Assembly: GCF_000689255.1 (NCBI RefSeq)
Contig: NZ_HG964446.1
Location: 5,383,784 to 5,447,783, forward strand
Direction of reading: 5' to 3'
Length of the DNA stretch: 64,000 bases
From: Mycobacterium triplex
GTDB lineage: Bacteria > Actinomycetota > Actinomycetes > Mycobacteriales > Mycobacteriaceae
Shown here in pieces: positions 1-8,335 of this stretch. The translations under genes and the position numbers were made by a program. Numbering within the stretch: the first letter of the stretch is position 1; the number at the start of each line of letters is the position of its first letter. The notes below the pieces were generated by a model. That model searched no databases. It saw nothing but the letters and a program-made list of their open reading frames with translations, and had not been told where the DNA came from.

Positions 1-149
1 ACCGAGAGCACCCACACCAGCGGTCCCAACGCGAGAGCGAACGAGGCGAGGAAAAGAATCGTCGCGATGTGGTTTTTGGTCTTTCGCCACATACTGACCG
101 GCTGTATCACCGCACCTTTGACCGGCGTACGCAGTGTCTCGGCGCTCAT
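1..149 (-). CDS. pstA: PstA, phosphate ABC transporter permease (5' part only)
   Basis: Only the first 49 or so residues are inside the window; the rest lies beyond the left edge. The product begins MSAETLRTPVKGAV, and a hydrophobic stretch starting near residue 30 (ATILFLASFALALGPLVWVL) fits the first membrane helix of PstA. The ATG overlaps the stop codon of pstC (ATGA), so the two permease subunits are translationally coupled. PstA and PstC form the channel of the PstSCAB high-affinity phosphate importer. The identification rests mostly on position after pstS and pstC; the visible peptide alone would not prove it. Confidence 0.85.
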   Translation of the reverse strand, partial: MSAETLRTPVKGAVIQPVSMWRKTKNHIATILFLASFALALGPLVWVLS

Positions 150-1135
150 GCGTTGACCTTCCCACCGGCGATCGCGCGGGCGGCGGCGTTGACCACGAAT
201 GTGATCACAAACAGCGCGAACCCAGCCGAGATATAGGCCCCCGTCGGCAGCGGTTCGCTGAATTCGGATGCCGCGGAGGCGATCTTCGAGGCAAACGTGT
301 AACCGCCGTCGAACAACGACCAGTTACCGGGCCGGGCCGCCGCGCGCAAGATGATCAGCACCGCAACGGTTTCGCCCAGCGCCCGGCCCAGTCCCAGCAT
401 CGAGGCGGCGACCACACCGCTACGGCCGTAGGGCAGCACGGTCATTCGTACGACCTCCCAGCGGGTCGCGCCGAGCGCCTGCGCCGCCTCCATCTGGATA
501 CGCGGGGTCTGGCGGAATGCTTCTCGTGAAACCGACGTGATGATCGGCAGGATCATCACCGACAGCACGATCGCGGAGGTGAAGATGGTCCCGCCGCCCG
601 CCAGCGAAACGTTGCCCTGCTTGAACAGAAAGATCCAGCCGAGGTTGCGATTCAGAAATTCGGCCAACGGCTGCAGTTTGGGCGCCAGCACGAAGATCCC
701 CCACAGCCCGAAGATGATCGACGGCACCGCGGCCAAGAGATCGACCATCGCGGCAAACGGGCGCGCCAGCCGCGTCGGCGCATATTGGGTGAGGAACACC
801 GCGATCCCGATCGCAACCGGCACGGCCATGACCAGAGCGCTGGTCGCACTCAACACCGTGACCATCAGCAAATCGTGGATGCCGAATGCCAACTTCTGAG
901 GGTCGCTGGTATCGAATTCGTTGCTGGTCAAGAAGTTCGCGTGGTTCGCCTGCAGCGCCGGGATAGCGCGAATCAGCAGGAATATCGCGATCAGCACGAT
1001 CGCGATCACGATCGTGGATCCGGCGGCGGCGGCGACCGAGGAGAATATTCGGTCGCCCCGCCGCAGCGCGCGGGGCTTCATCTCCGTGAGCGCGGGCTTT
1101 GCCCTGGGAGGAGAAGCGAGCGCTTCGCGGGCCAT
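146..1135 (-). CDS. pstC: PstC, phosphate ABC transporter permease
   Basis: 329 residues with several hydrophobic helices from about residue 35 to the C-terminus. The cytoplasmic EAA loop that docks on the ATPase is clear (EAAQALGATRWEVVRM, about residues 217-232), followed by the conserved stretch GLGRALGETVAVLIILRAAA. Length is normal for PstC. The gene follows pstS by 12 bp and overlaps pstA by ATGA, so pstS-pstC-pstA read as one operon. It closely resembles what I recall of M. tuberculosis PstC2. A later in-frame ATG at 1081 is a possible alternative start; the upstream ATG is kept because the extra N-terminus resembles that protein. Confidence 0.95.
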   Translation of the reverse strand: MAREALASPPRAKPALTEMKPRALRRGDRIFSSVAAAAGSTIVIAIVLIAIFLLIRAIPALQANHANFLTSNEFDTSDPQKLAFGIHDLLMVTVLSATSALVMAVPVAIGIAVFLTQYAPTRLARPFAAMVDLLAAVPSIIFGLWGIFVLAPKLQPLAEFLNRNLGWIFLFKQGNVSLAGGGTIFTSAIVLSVMILPIITSVSREAFRQTPRIQMEAAQALGATRWEVVRMTVLPYGRSGVVAASMLGLGRALGETVAVLIILRAAARPGNWSLFDGGYTFASKIASAASEFSEPLPTGAYISAGFALFVITFVVNAAARAIAGGKVNA

Positions 1136-1147
1136 GGCTGTTCTACA

Positions 1148-2263
1148 TCACGAGATGGCGTTGACCGCGGCCGACAGCCTCGACCCGAACGCGTCCGGAA
1201 TCGGAATGTATCCGTTGTCCGCCAAGCCATTCTGGCCGGCACCGATGCTGCTCTGCAGGAATGCCTTCACCGCCGAACCGACCTGGGCGTCGGGATACTT
1301 CGAGCAGACCACCTCATAGGTCGCCAACACGATCGGGTACGAGCCCGCCTGTTTCGGCCGGTAGAAGGAAATCGTGTCGAGGACCAGGTCGTTGCCCTGC
1401 CCGACGATCGAGGCTCCCGCGATCGTCTTGCCCACCGAGTCGCTGCTGATCCCGACCGGGTCCGGACCCGCCGATGTGACAACTTTCGCGATGTTCAGGT
1501 GTTGCGCCTGAGCGAAGGACCATTCGTTGTAGGTGATGGACCCCTCGGTGCCCTTGACGGCCGCACTGGTGCCGTCGTTGCCCTTGGCGCCCTCACCGAC
1601 ACCACCGTTGAACTTCTTGCCGGCGCCCTTGCCCCATGCCCCGTTGGAAGCGGCGTCGAGGTACTTCTGGAAGTTGTCCGTCGTCCCGGACTCGTCACTG
1701 CGGAACACGACGTGGATCGGCTCGCCCGGCAAGGTCGCGCCGGCGTTGATCGCCTGGATCGCGGGGTCGTTCCAGGTGGTGATACCGCCGTTGAAGATCT
1801 TCGCCAAGGTGGGGCCGTCGAGGTTCAGCGACGTCACCCCGTTGATGTTGAAGGTGACCGCGATCGGACCGAACACCGTAGGCAGGTTCCAGGCCTGCGC
1901 GCCGCCGCAGCGGGTTTGCGCGGCCGCGTACTCATCGTGACTCAGCGGTGAGTCCGATCCACCGAAATCGGTTTGTCCACCCGTGAATTCGTGGATTCCG
2001 GCACCCGAGCCGTTGGGCGTGTAGTTCAACGTCTGACCCGGGCAGGCCTGTTCGAACGCCTTGACGAACCGCGTCATCGCGTTCGCCTGGGCTGTCGAAC
2101 CGCTTGCCTTCAGCGTCTTGGTGCCACCGCAGGTGACTTTGCCCGGCGGCGCGCCCGTCGTGGTGCTCCCCCCGGTCGCGTTGTTGTCGCTGCCGCATCC
2201 CGAGATAGCGAATGCTCCAGCAGCCAGCACCCCGACCAAGCCGCCAAACCGGTTGAGTTTCAA
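1148..2263 (-). CDS. pstS: PstS, phosphate-binding lipoprotein (copy 1)
   Basis: 371-residue periplasmic phosphate receptor of the Pst importer. It starts at TTG 2263 behind an AGGAA ribosome site and has a lipoprotein signal with lipobox ISGC at about residues 20-23, so it should be anchored by an acylated Cys. Phosphate-pocket motifs are present: ASGSTAQANAMTRF, YTPNGSGAGI, TDFGGSDSPL and FRSDESGTTDNFQKYL. It is the proximal copy of a tandem pair: the gene at 2449-3561 encodes a closely related protein over its full length. It lies 12 bp before pstC. Position matches M. tuberculosis pstS3 (Rv0928) as I recall it. Expression is presumably phosphate-controlled. Confidence 0.95.
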   Translation of the reverse strand: MKLNRFGGLVGVLAAGAFAISGCGSDNNATGGSTTTGAPPGKVTCGGTKTLKASGSTAQANAMTRFVKAFEQACPGQTLNYTPNGSGAGIHEFTGGQTDFGGSDSPLSHDEYAAAQTRCGGAQAWNLPTVFGPIAVTFNINGVTSLNLDGPTLAKIFNGGITTWNDPAIQAINAGATLPGEPIHVVFRSDESGTTDNFQKYLDAASNGAWGKGAGKKFNGGVGEGAKGNDGTSAAVKGTEGSITYNEWSFAQAQHLNIAKVVTSAGPDPVGISSDSVGKTIAGASIVGQGNDLVLDTISFYRPKQAGSYPIVLATYEVVCSKYPDAQVGSAVKAFLQSSIGAGQNGLADNGYIPIPDAFGSRLSAAVNAIS

Positions 2264-2360
2264 TTCAGTTCCTCACCTTTACGATTGAATGCCGCAGCCC
2301 TAGCCGCAGCTTACAAAACCAACCGTCATCCCCGCGACCGGGAAGCTACAGTAAGAACAG

Positions 2361-2390
2361 GTTAACGTTCGGCAAAATTTGTCACCGTTC
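2361..2390 (-). promoter_or_regulatory. Candidate PHO-box-like direct repeat upstream of pstS copy 1
   Basis: Plus-strand units GTTAACGTTC (2361-2370) and GTCACCGTTC (2381-2390) match at 8 of 10 bases and start exactly 20 bp apart, about two helical turns. They lie 98-127 bp upstream of the pstS TTG. Direct repeats of this kind are bound by PhoB/PhoP/RegX3-family regulators. The assignment to RegX3 is inference from position; the units are not a textbook match. Confidence 0.35.
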
Positions 2391-2448
2391 TCGCGCTTTG
2401 CCGCAATGCGAGACCCGCTCACAATCGCGGGATGCCAAGCGCTTACAA

Positions 2449-3561
2449 TCACGAGATTGCGTTGACGGCAACCGACAACCGGAATATGAACGTATCCGGA
2501 ACGGGAACATATCCGTTGTCCGCCAAGCCATTCTGGCCGGCGCCGATGGTGCTCTGCAGGAATGCCCGCACGGCCGCACCGACGTCGGGATCGGGATAAT
2601 TCGAGCACACAACCTCATACGTCGCCAACACGATCGGGTACGCGCCCGGCTGATTCGGGCGATAAAACGAAATCGTATCGAGGGCCAAGTCGTTGCCCTG
2701 CCCGATGATCGAGGCTCCCGCGATCGTCTTGCCCACCGAGTCGGCGCTGATCGCGACGGGATCCGGACCCGCCGACGTGACGATCTTCGCGGTGCCCAGA
2801 TGTTGCGCCTGAGCGAACGACCACTCGTTGTAGGAGATGGACCGGTCGTTGGCCTTGACCGCCGCGCTGGTGCCGTCGTTGCCCTTGGCGCCCTCACCGA
2901 CACCGCCGTTGAACTTCTTGCCGGCTCCCCTACCCCACGCGCCCTTGGAAGCGGCATCGAGATACTTCTGGAAATTGTCCGTTGTCCCCGACTCGTCACT
3001 GCGGAACACGACCTGAATCGGCTCGGCGGGCAGGCTGACACCCGGGTTGAGTTCCTGGATCGCGCGGTCATTCCACCTGGTGATGCCGCCATTGAAGATT
3101 TTGGCCGTGGTTTGGCCGTCCAGGATCAGCGAATTCAGGCCGTTGACGTTGTAGGTGATCGCGATCGGGCCGATCACCACCGGCAGCTGCCAGGCCGGCG
3201 AGCCACAGCGACGCTCTGCCGCGGCATATTCGCCGGGTAGCAAAGGTGAGTCCGAACCCGCGAAATCAGTTTGATCGCCCGTGAATTCGCTGATGCCCGC
3301 ACCCGAGCCGTTGGGTGTGTAATTCACCCTGTGACCCGGGCACGCCTGTTCATACGCCTTGAGGAACCGAGTCATGGCATTGGCCTGAGCCGTGGATCCG
3401 CTGGCCTTGAGTTTGGCTTTGCCGCCGCAGGCCACCTTCACCGGCGCAGCCGGTGTAGTCGTCTTTTCACCGCTTAAGGTGTTGTCGTTGCCACACGCCG
3501 ACAAGACCACCGCAGCAGTAACCAGAACACCCAGGACGGCACCAAATCGGTTGATTTTCAA
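2449..3561 (-). CDS. pstS: PstS, phosphate-binding lipoprotein (copy 2)
   Basis: 370-residue paralogue of the adjacent pstS. It starts at TTG 3561 after an AAGGAT ribosome site, the same unusual TTG-AAA start as copy 1; an in-frame GTG or ATG further upstream would add residues unlike a signal peptide. The lipobox is LSAC, and the phosphate-binding motifs SGSTAQANAMTRF, YTPNGSGAGI, FAGSDSPL and FRSDESGTTDNFQKYL are kept. By eye about three quarters of positions equal copy 1, with most change in the first 50 residues. About 185 bp separates the copies, so copy 1 may have its own promoter. The tandem arrangement implies local duplication; affinity or expression may differ between copies. Confidence 0.94.
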   Translation of the reverse strand: MKINRFGAVLGVLVTAAVVLSACGNDNTLSGEKTTTPAAPVKVACGGKAKLKASGSTAQANAMTRFLKAYEQACPGHRVNYTPNGSGAGISEFTGDQTDFAGSDSPLLPGEYAAAERRCGSPAWQLPVVIGPIAITYNVNGLNSLILDGQTTAKIFNGGITRWNDRAIQELNPGVSLPAEPIQVVFRSDESGTTDNFQKYLDAASKGAWGRGAGKKFNGGVGEGAKGNDGTSAAVKANDRSISYNEWSFAQAQHLGTAKIVTSAGPDPVAISADSVGKTIAGASIIGQGNDLALDTISFYRPNQPGAYPIVLATYEVVCSNYPDPDVGAAVRAFLQSTIGAGQNGLADNGYVPVPDTFIFRLSVAVNAIS

Positions 3562-3695
3562 TTCAATCCTTCGACGGGTATGAACGACGCTATCGTCGCA
3601 GGCCGTCGCGGGCGTCTGCAATTTCCGTCCCGATTCGCCAGCGGTAACACCGAGGCGGCATGCGGACGCCGCATCGCCGCTACCGTATGCCAAAC

Positions 3696-3709
3696 TAGAA
3701 CCTGTTCCA
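3696..3709. promoter_or_regulatory. KstR-type palindrome upstream of the SDR gene
   Basis: TAGAACCTGTTCCA fits the published KstR operator pattern TnnAACnnGTTnnA exactly in its defined positions. It sits about 70 bp before the SDR start at 3780 and about 135 bp before pstS copy 2 on the other strand. KstR is the TetR-family repressor of mycobacterial sterol catabolism. The pattern is short and could also belong to another TetR regulator or occur by chance. Confidence 0.4.
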
Positions 3710-3779
3710 GAAATGCCGCGATCCGAGACGGTCAGTCTTGCTTCCGTTTCGGCCGACAACTCAACGAAGAGAGGCCGTA

Positions 3780-4571
3780 ATGATCCTTGACAGGTTCCGT
3801 CTCGACGATAAAGTCGCCGTCATCACTGGTGGCGGCCGTGGCCTCGGGGCGGCTATGGCGGTGGCGTTCGCCGAAGCCGGCGCCGATGTCCTGATCGCCT
3901 CGCGCACGGAATCCCAACTAGAGGCCGTCGCAGAAGAGGTCCGTGCCGCGGGCCGCAAAGCCCACATCGTCGCTGCGGACCTGGCCCACCCCGAGGCCAC
4001 CGCGAAGCTGGCCGAGCAGGCCGTCGAGGCGTTCGGCAAGCTGGACATCGTCGTCAACAACGTCGGCGGGACCATGCCCAATACGCTGCTGACCACGTCG
4101 ACCAAGGACCTCAAGGACGCGTTCACCTTCAACGTCGCCACCGCGCACGCGCTCACCATCGCGGCGGTGCCGCTGATGCTGGAGCACTCCGGTGGCGGCA
4201 GCATCATCAACATCACCTCGACGATGGGCCGCCTGGCCGGACGCGGTTTCGCCGCCTACGCCACCGCCAAGGCCGCCCTGGCCCATTACACCCGGTCGGC
4301 AGCGCTGGACCTGTGCCCGCGCATCCGGGTCAACGCGATCGCGCCCGGCTCGATCCTGACCTCCGCACTGGACGTGGTCGCCTCCAACGACGAATTGCGC
4401 GCGCCGATGGAGAAGGTGACACCCCTGCGCCGCCTCGGCGATCCGGTCGACATTGCGGCTGCGGCAGTCTATTTGGCATCACCGGCCGGCAGCTTCCTGA
4501 CAGGCAAGACGCTGGAGGTCGACGGCGGCCTCACCTTCCCCAATCTCGACATCCCCGTCCCGGACCTGTGA
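3780..4571 (+). CDS. Short-chain dehydrogenase/reductase (Rv0927c-like)
   Basis: 263-residue SDR oxidoreductase. The Rossmann glycine motif GGGRGLGAAMAVAFAEAG sits near residue 18, the structural motif NNVGG near residue 98, catalytic Ser in NITSTMG, and the catalytic Tyr/Lys in YATAK near residue 160. PGSILT follows as in classical SDRs. The start at 3780 follows AGAGAGG, and the resulting length equals what I recall for Rv0927c. The substrate cannot be read from sequence. The gene diverges from pstS, carries a possible KstR box upstream, and precedes the next gene by 24 bp in what looks like an operon of oxidoreductases. Confidence 0.9.
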   Translation: MILDRFRLDDKVAVITGGGRGLGAAMAVAFAEAGADVLIASRTESQLEAVAEEVRAAGRKAHIVAADLAHPEATAKLAEQAVEAFGKLDIVVNNVGGTMPNTLLTTSTKDLKDAFTFNVATAHALTIAAVPLMLEHSGGGSIINITSTMGRLAGRGFAAYATAKAALAHYTRSAALDLCPRIRVNAIAPGSILTSALDVVASNDELRAPMEKVTPLRRLGDPVDIAAAAVYLASPAGSFLTGKTLEVDGGLTFPNLDIPVPDL

Positions 4572-4595
4572 TCGCCGACCACCAAGGAGCCCCTC

Positions 4596-5672
4596 ATGCC
4601 CATCCCCGTCGTCCAACTGGGCACCGGCAACGTCGGTATCCACGCGCTGCGAGCGCTCATCACCAACCCCGAATTCGAACTCACCGGCGTCTGGGTGTCG
4701 TCGGATGCCAAAGCCGGTAAGGACGCGGCATCACTTGCCGGACTTCCGGATTCGACCGGCGTACTCGCCAGTACCGACCTCGATGCCGTGCTCGCCACGG
4801 GGCCCAAGTGCGCGGTGTACAACGCACTGGCCGACAACCGGCTGCCCGAGGCACTCGAGGACTACCGGCGCGTCCTGGCGGCCGGAATAAACATCGTCGG
4901 CAGCGGTCCGGTGTTCTTGCAGTACCCGTGGGAGGTGATTCCAGAGGAGCTGATCAAGCCACTCGAAGATGCTGCTCGCGAAGGCAATTCGAGCTTGTAC
5001 GTCAACGGCATCGATCCCGGCTTCGCCAACGACCTGCTGCCGCTGGCGCTGGCGGGTACCTGTCAGAGCATCCAGCAGATTCGGTGCATGGAGATCGTCG
5101 ACTACGCGACCTACGACAGTGCGGCGGTCATGTTCGACGTCATGGGATTCGGAAAGCCGATGGACGACATCCCGATGCTGCTGCAGCCCGGCGTGCTGAG
5201 CTTGGCGTGGGGATCGGTGATCCGGCAGATAGCGGCGGGCTTGGGCGTCTCGCTCGACGCCGTCACCCAGGAGTACGTCCGGATTCCCGCGCCCGAGGAC
5301 TTCGACATCGCGTCCGGTCATATCGCCAAGGGCACCGCGGCGGCGCTGCGCTTCGAGGTGTTCGGCATGGTCGACGGCAAGCCCGCGATCGTCCTGGAAC
5401 ACGTCACCCGGTTGCGTCCGGACCTGCAGCCCGAGTGGCCGCAGCCCGCGCAGGAGGGCGGTTCGTACCGCATCGAGATCACCGGCGAGCCCTCGTACGC
5501 CGTGGACGTCTGCCTGGGCAGTCCGAACGGTGACCACAACCACGCCGGGCTGGTCGCCACCGCGATGCGGGTGGTCAACGCGATCCCGGCGGTGGTGGCC
5601 GCCGCGCCGGGCATCGTGACGACCCTCGACCTGCCACTGGTCCCCGGCAAGGGGCTCTACCTGCCCGGGTGA
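4596..5672 (+). CDS. Dihydrodipicolinate reductase-like NAD(P)-binding protein (Rv0926c-like)
   Basis: 358 residues. The N-terminus VVQLGTGNVGIHALRAL is a dinucleotide-binding GxGxxG segment, and the rest resembles the DapB-N/diaminopimelate-dehydrogenase-like family (SGPVFLQYPWEVIPEEL, NGIDPGFANDLLPLAL). These proteins are common in actinobacterial lipid and steroid clusters, but no reaction has been assigned that I know of. An AAGGAG ribosome site lies 8 bp before the ATG. It sits between two SDR genes on the same strand, 24 bp after the first and about 80 bp before the second, which suggests a shared redox pathway of unknown substrate. Confidence 0.82.
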   Translation: MPIPVVQLGTGNVGIHALRALITNPEFELTGVWVSSDAKAGKDAASLAGLPDSTGVLASTDLDAVLATGPKCAVYNALADNRLPEALEDYRRVLAAGINIVGSGPVFLQYPWEVIPEELIKPLEDAAREGNSSLYVNGIDPGFANDLLPLALAGTCQSIQQIRCMEIVDYATYDSAAVMFDVMGFGKPMDDIPMLLQPGVLSLAWGSVIRQIAAGLGVSLDAVTQEYVRIPAPEDFDIASGHIAKGTAAALRFEVFGMVDGKPAIVLEHVTRLRPDLQPEWPQPAQEGGSYRIEITGEPSYAVDVCLGSPNGDHNHAGLVATAMRVVNAIPAVVAAAPGIVTTLDLPLVPGKGLYLPG

Positions 5673-5751
5673 TCGAAAGCACGGCATGAACCGCCGCCGT
5701 TTCGGCGTTCCCTCTAATCGGTTGCATGTGCGAGCGCGAAAGGGGAAAGCG

Positions 5752-6465
5752 ATGTCGAAGCGGCGAGTACTGGTCACCGGCGCGTCAAAAGGAATCGGCC
5801 GTGCGGTGGTAGACCGCCTGGCTGGCGACGGCTTCGAGCCGATCGGGCTCGCGCGCAGCGCACCGCCCGACTTTCCCGGCCAGTTCGTTGCCGTCGACCT
5901 CGCCGATCGGGCCGCCACCGCGGCGGCGCTCGACACGATCGTCGCCGAAGGCCGGGTCGATGCGGTGGTCAACAACGTCGGCTTGGCCCGGTTCGGCCAC
6001 ATCGGGTCGGTAGATCTGGACGACTTGTTCCTCACCTACGACATGAACGTGCGCACCGCGGTGCAGGTCGTACAGGCCGTGCTGCCCGGCATGGTCCAGG
6101 CCCGGTGGGGCCGCATCGTCAACGTCAGCAGCCTGACGACGACCGGCGTCGACGAACGGACTCCGTACGCCGCCGCCAAGGGCGCGTTGGAGACCGCGAC
6201 CCGCATCTGGGCCGGCGAGCTGGCCTCCTCGGGCATCACCGTGAACGCGGTGGCGCCCGGACCGATCGAGACCGAAATGTACCGGGAACGCAGCCCCGTC
6301 GGGTCGGCGCGCGAAGCGCTTGTGCTCAAGGACATCCCGATGCGGCGCGTCGGCACCCCCACCGAAATCGCCCACGTGATCTGCATGTTGCTGCACGAGG
6401 ACGCCGGCTACATCACGGGCCAGATCGTACGGGTCGACGGTGGCGGGAGCATCGGCGCCAGCTAA
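5752..6465 (+). CDS. Short-chain dehydrogenase/reductase (FabG-like)
   Basis: 237-residue SDR with TGASKGIGRAVVDRLAG at the N-terminus, NNVG near residue 79, NVSSLTT carrying the catalytic Ser, and YAAAKGAL carrying Tyr and Lys. PGPIETEMYRE and the C-terminal GQIVRVDGGGSIGAS are typical of the FabG-like branch. The start is ATG 5752 with AGGGGAAAG in front; the reading frame is open further upstream but has no good ribosome site there. It is probably cotranscribed with the two oxidoreductase genes before it. The substrate is unknown: a 3-oxoacyl thioester or a hydroxysteroid are equally possible. Confidence 0.88.
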   Translation: MSKRRVLVTGASKGIGRAVVDRLAGDGFEPIGLARSAPPDFPGQFVAVDLADRAATAAALDTIVAEGRVDAVVNNVGLARFGHIGSVDLDDLFLTYDMNVRTAVQVVQAVLPGMVQARWGRIVNVSSLTTTGVDERTPYAAAKGALETATRIWAGELASSGITVNAVAPGPIETEMYRERSPVGSAREALVLKDIPMRRVGTPTEIAHVICMLLHEDAGYITGQIVRVDGGGSIGAS

Positions 6466-6546
6466 ACCGGCGGGCCGCGGCACACCGGCCGGGTTTTATC
6501 GGCTACCCTCACTTTTTTATTCGGTCGTACGTCGAGAGTCGGACAG

Positions 6547-7776
6547 TTGGCGCAGGACACCAGGGCCTCATTCAAGACGAGCTGGTATCTGCTGGGGCCG
6601 GCATTCGTCGCCGCGATCGCCTATGTCGATCCGGGCAACGTCGCCGCCAACGTCAGCTCCGGGACACAATTCGGCTATCTGCTGCTGTGGGTGATCGTCG
6701 CGGCCAATGTGATGGCCGGGCTGGTGCAGTACCTTTCGGCCAAGCTCGGGCTGGTGACCGGGCGCTCGTTGCCCTCGGCGATCGGCAAGGGGATGGGCCG
6801 CCCGCTCCGGCTGACCTTTTGGGTGCAGGCCGAAATCGTGGCGATAGCAACGGATGTCGCCGAAGTCATCGGTGGTGCGATCGCGCTGCGGATCCTGTTC
6901 GGTCTGCCGTTGCCACTCGGCGGGGTGATCACCGGGGTGATCTCGTTGCTGCTGCTGGCGATCAAAGACCGGCGGGGGCAGATCATTTTCGAGCGCGTCA
7001 TCACCGGCTTGCTGCTGATCATCGCCGTCGGCTTCGCGGCCAGTTTCTTCGTCGCCACGCCTCCGTCCGACGCGGTGCTCGGCGGATTGTTGCCGCGATT
7101 CCACGGCACCGAAAGCGTGCTGCTGGCCGCGGCCATCCTGGGCGCCACCGTGATGCCGCACGCGGTGTATATGCACTCGGGTCTGGTCCTGGATCGGCAC
7201 GGACATCCCGAGCCGGGCCCCGAGCGACGCTGGCTGTTGCGGGTCACGCGGGTGGATGTGGTGCTGGCGATGGCCGTGGCCGGAACGGTGAACGCGGCGA
7301 TGCTGCTCGTCGCCGCGATCAACCTGCAGGACCAGCAAGACGTCGCGTCCATCGAGGGCGCCTACACCGCGATCCACAACACGTTGGGCCCGGCGATCGC
7401 GGTGCTGTTCGCGGTCGGCCTGCTCGCGTCCGGCTTGGCGTCGTCGTCGGTGGGCGCCTACGCCGGTGCGATGATCATGCAGGGTCTGCTGCACCGGTCG
7501 ATACCGATGATCGTGCGCCGCTTGGTCACGTTGTGCCCGGCCGTCGCGCTGCTGGCGATCGGTCTCGACCCGACCCGCTCATTGGTGATTTCACAAGTCA
7601 TTTTGTCGTTCGGAATTCCGTTCGCGGTGCTCCCGCTGGTCAGGCTCACCAGCAACCGCAAACTGATGGGCGGCGACACCAACCACCCGATCACCACCGC
7701 CATCGGCTGGGCGGTGGCGATACTGGTGACCGTGCTGAACGTCGTGCTGATCTATTTGACCGTGAAAGGGCACTGA
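6547..7776 (+). CDS. mntH: MntH, Nramp-family manganese/divalent metal transporter
   Basis: 409-residue inner-membrane H+-coupled Mn(II)/Fe(II) importer of the Nramp family. The metal-site motif DPGN is in AYVDPGNVAANVSSG (about residue 28), and the TM6 signature MPHAVYMHSGL is present. Hydrophobic helices run throughout, and the GDTNHP region near the end is typical. The start is TTG 6547; no in-frame ATG or GTG lies nearby upstream, and the M. tuberculosis protein, as I recall it, has extra N-terminal residues, so the true start is uncertain. A hairpin directly after the gene probably ends its transcript. Confidence 0.93.
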   Translation: MAQDTRASFKTSWYLLGPAFVAAIAYVDPGNVAANVSSGTQFGYLLLWVIVAANVMAGLVQYLSAKLGLVTGRSLPSAIGKGMGRPLRLTFWVQAEIVAIATDVAEVIGGAIALRILFGLPLPLGGVITGVISLLLLAIKDRRGQIIFERVITGLLLIIAVGFAASFFVATPPSDAVLGGLLPRFHGTESVLLAAAILGATVMPHAVYMHSGLVLDRHGHPEPGPERRWLLRVTRVDVVLAMAVAGTVNAAMLLVAAINLQDQQDVASIEGAYTAIHNTLGPAIAVLFAVGLLASGLASSSVGAYAGAMIMQGLLHRSIPMIVRRLVTLCPAVALLAIGLDPTRSLVISQVILSFGIPFAVLPLVRLTSNRKLMGGDTNHPITTAIGWAVAILVTVLNVVLIYLTVKGH

Positions 7777-7794
7777 CAACCGGACATTCGCATT

Positions 7795-7811
7795 TCAGGC
7801 GTTCCGCCTGA
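7795..7811 (+). terminator. Hairpin after mntH
   Basis: TCAGGCG-TTC-CGCCTGA is a perfect 7-bp stem with a 3-base loop, 18 bp after the mntH stop. There is no long U tract, which is usual for mycobacterial terminators. Confidence 0.6.
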
Positions 7812-7903
7812 TTCGTCCAAGGTTTCTCTATTCTTCATATTTGCGCCGCTTTTGGCTCGCACACTTACGCGGCCTTAAATATCTTGACGGAAGGGACGCG
7901 CAC

Positions 7904-8224
7904 ATGCCTTCATCCCGCTGGCTGGCCAGACTCACCGCTCCGCTCATCGTTGGCGCCGCCCTGGTGACCACCGCTTCGGTAGCGGCGGCCGACACCGTCG
8001 ACACCAACTTCCTGGCCCAGATGCGCGCCCTTGGGTTCACCTGGCCGCCGAACGAGGACGGCGACATCCTGTTTATGGCGCACCATATCTGTGCCGATCG
8101 GTGGAATGGCTGGTCGTCACAGCAAATTGCCGACGACGTCCACAACACCTTGGGCCCACGCGGCATCAATTTCGGTGACGTCACCTCCATGGTGAACCTC
8201 GCGGTATCGACCTACTGCCCATAG
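7904..8224 (+). CDS. Secreted DUF732-family small protein
   Basis: 106 residues with a Sec signal peptide (MPSSRWLARLTAPLIVGAAL) and a likely cleavage after SVAAA near residue 28. The mature part of about 78 residues carries the DUF732 pattern: FLAQMRALGFTWP, a central Cys (HHICADRW), DVHNTLGPRGINFGDVTSMVNLAVSTYCP with a second Cys at the end. The two cysteines probably form a disulfide. GGAAGGGA precedes the ATG. DUF732 proteins are numerous in mycobacteria and exported; no function is known. The gene has its own upstream space and no clear operon partner. Confidence 0.88.
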   Translation: MPSSRWLARLTAPLIVGAALVTTASVAAADTVDTNFLAQMRALGFTWPPNEDGDILFMAHHICADRWNGWSSQQIADDVHNTLGPRGINFGDVTSMVNLAVSTYCP

Positions 8225-8335
8225 GGCGCGGCGCAGGTTCTGCAACCGCGGGCCGCAATTCGGAGCTTGTTTTACATAGCTATACGAAGCACATAGGCTC
8301 ACCTGGTGCCGATTTGTCTGACGGTGAGCCGCTGA

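Noticed and set aside
785..1951. Long open frame on the plus strand opposite pstC and pstS
   Set aside because: It lies antisense to two clear pst genes, is rich in Arg/Gly/Asp as expected from a GC-rich shadow, and has no family resemblance.
6466..6546. Metal-sensing riboswitch before mntH
   Set aside because: Only about 80 bp is available and no recognisable manganese riboswitch fold was found.
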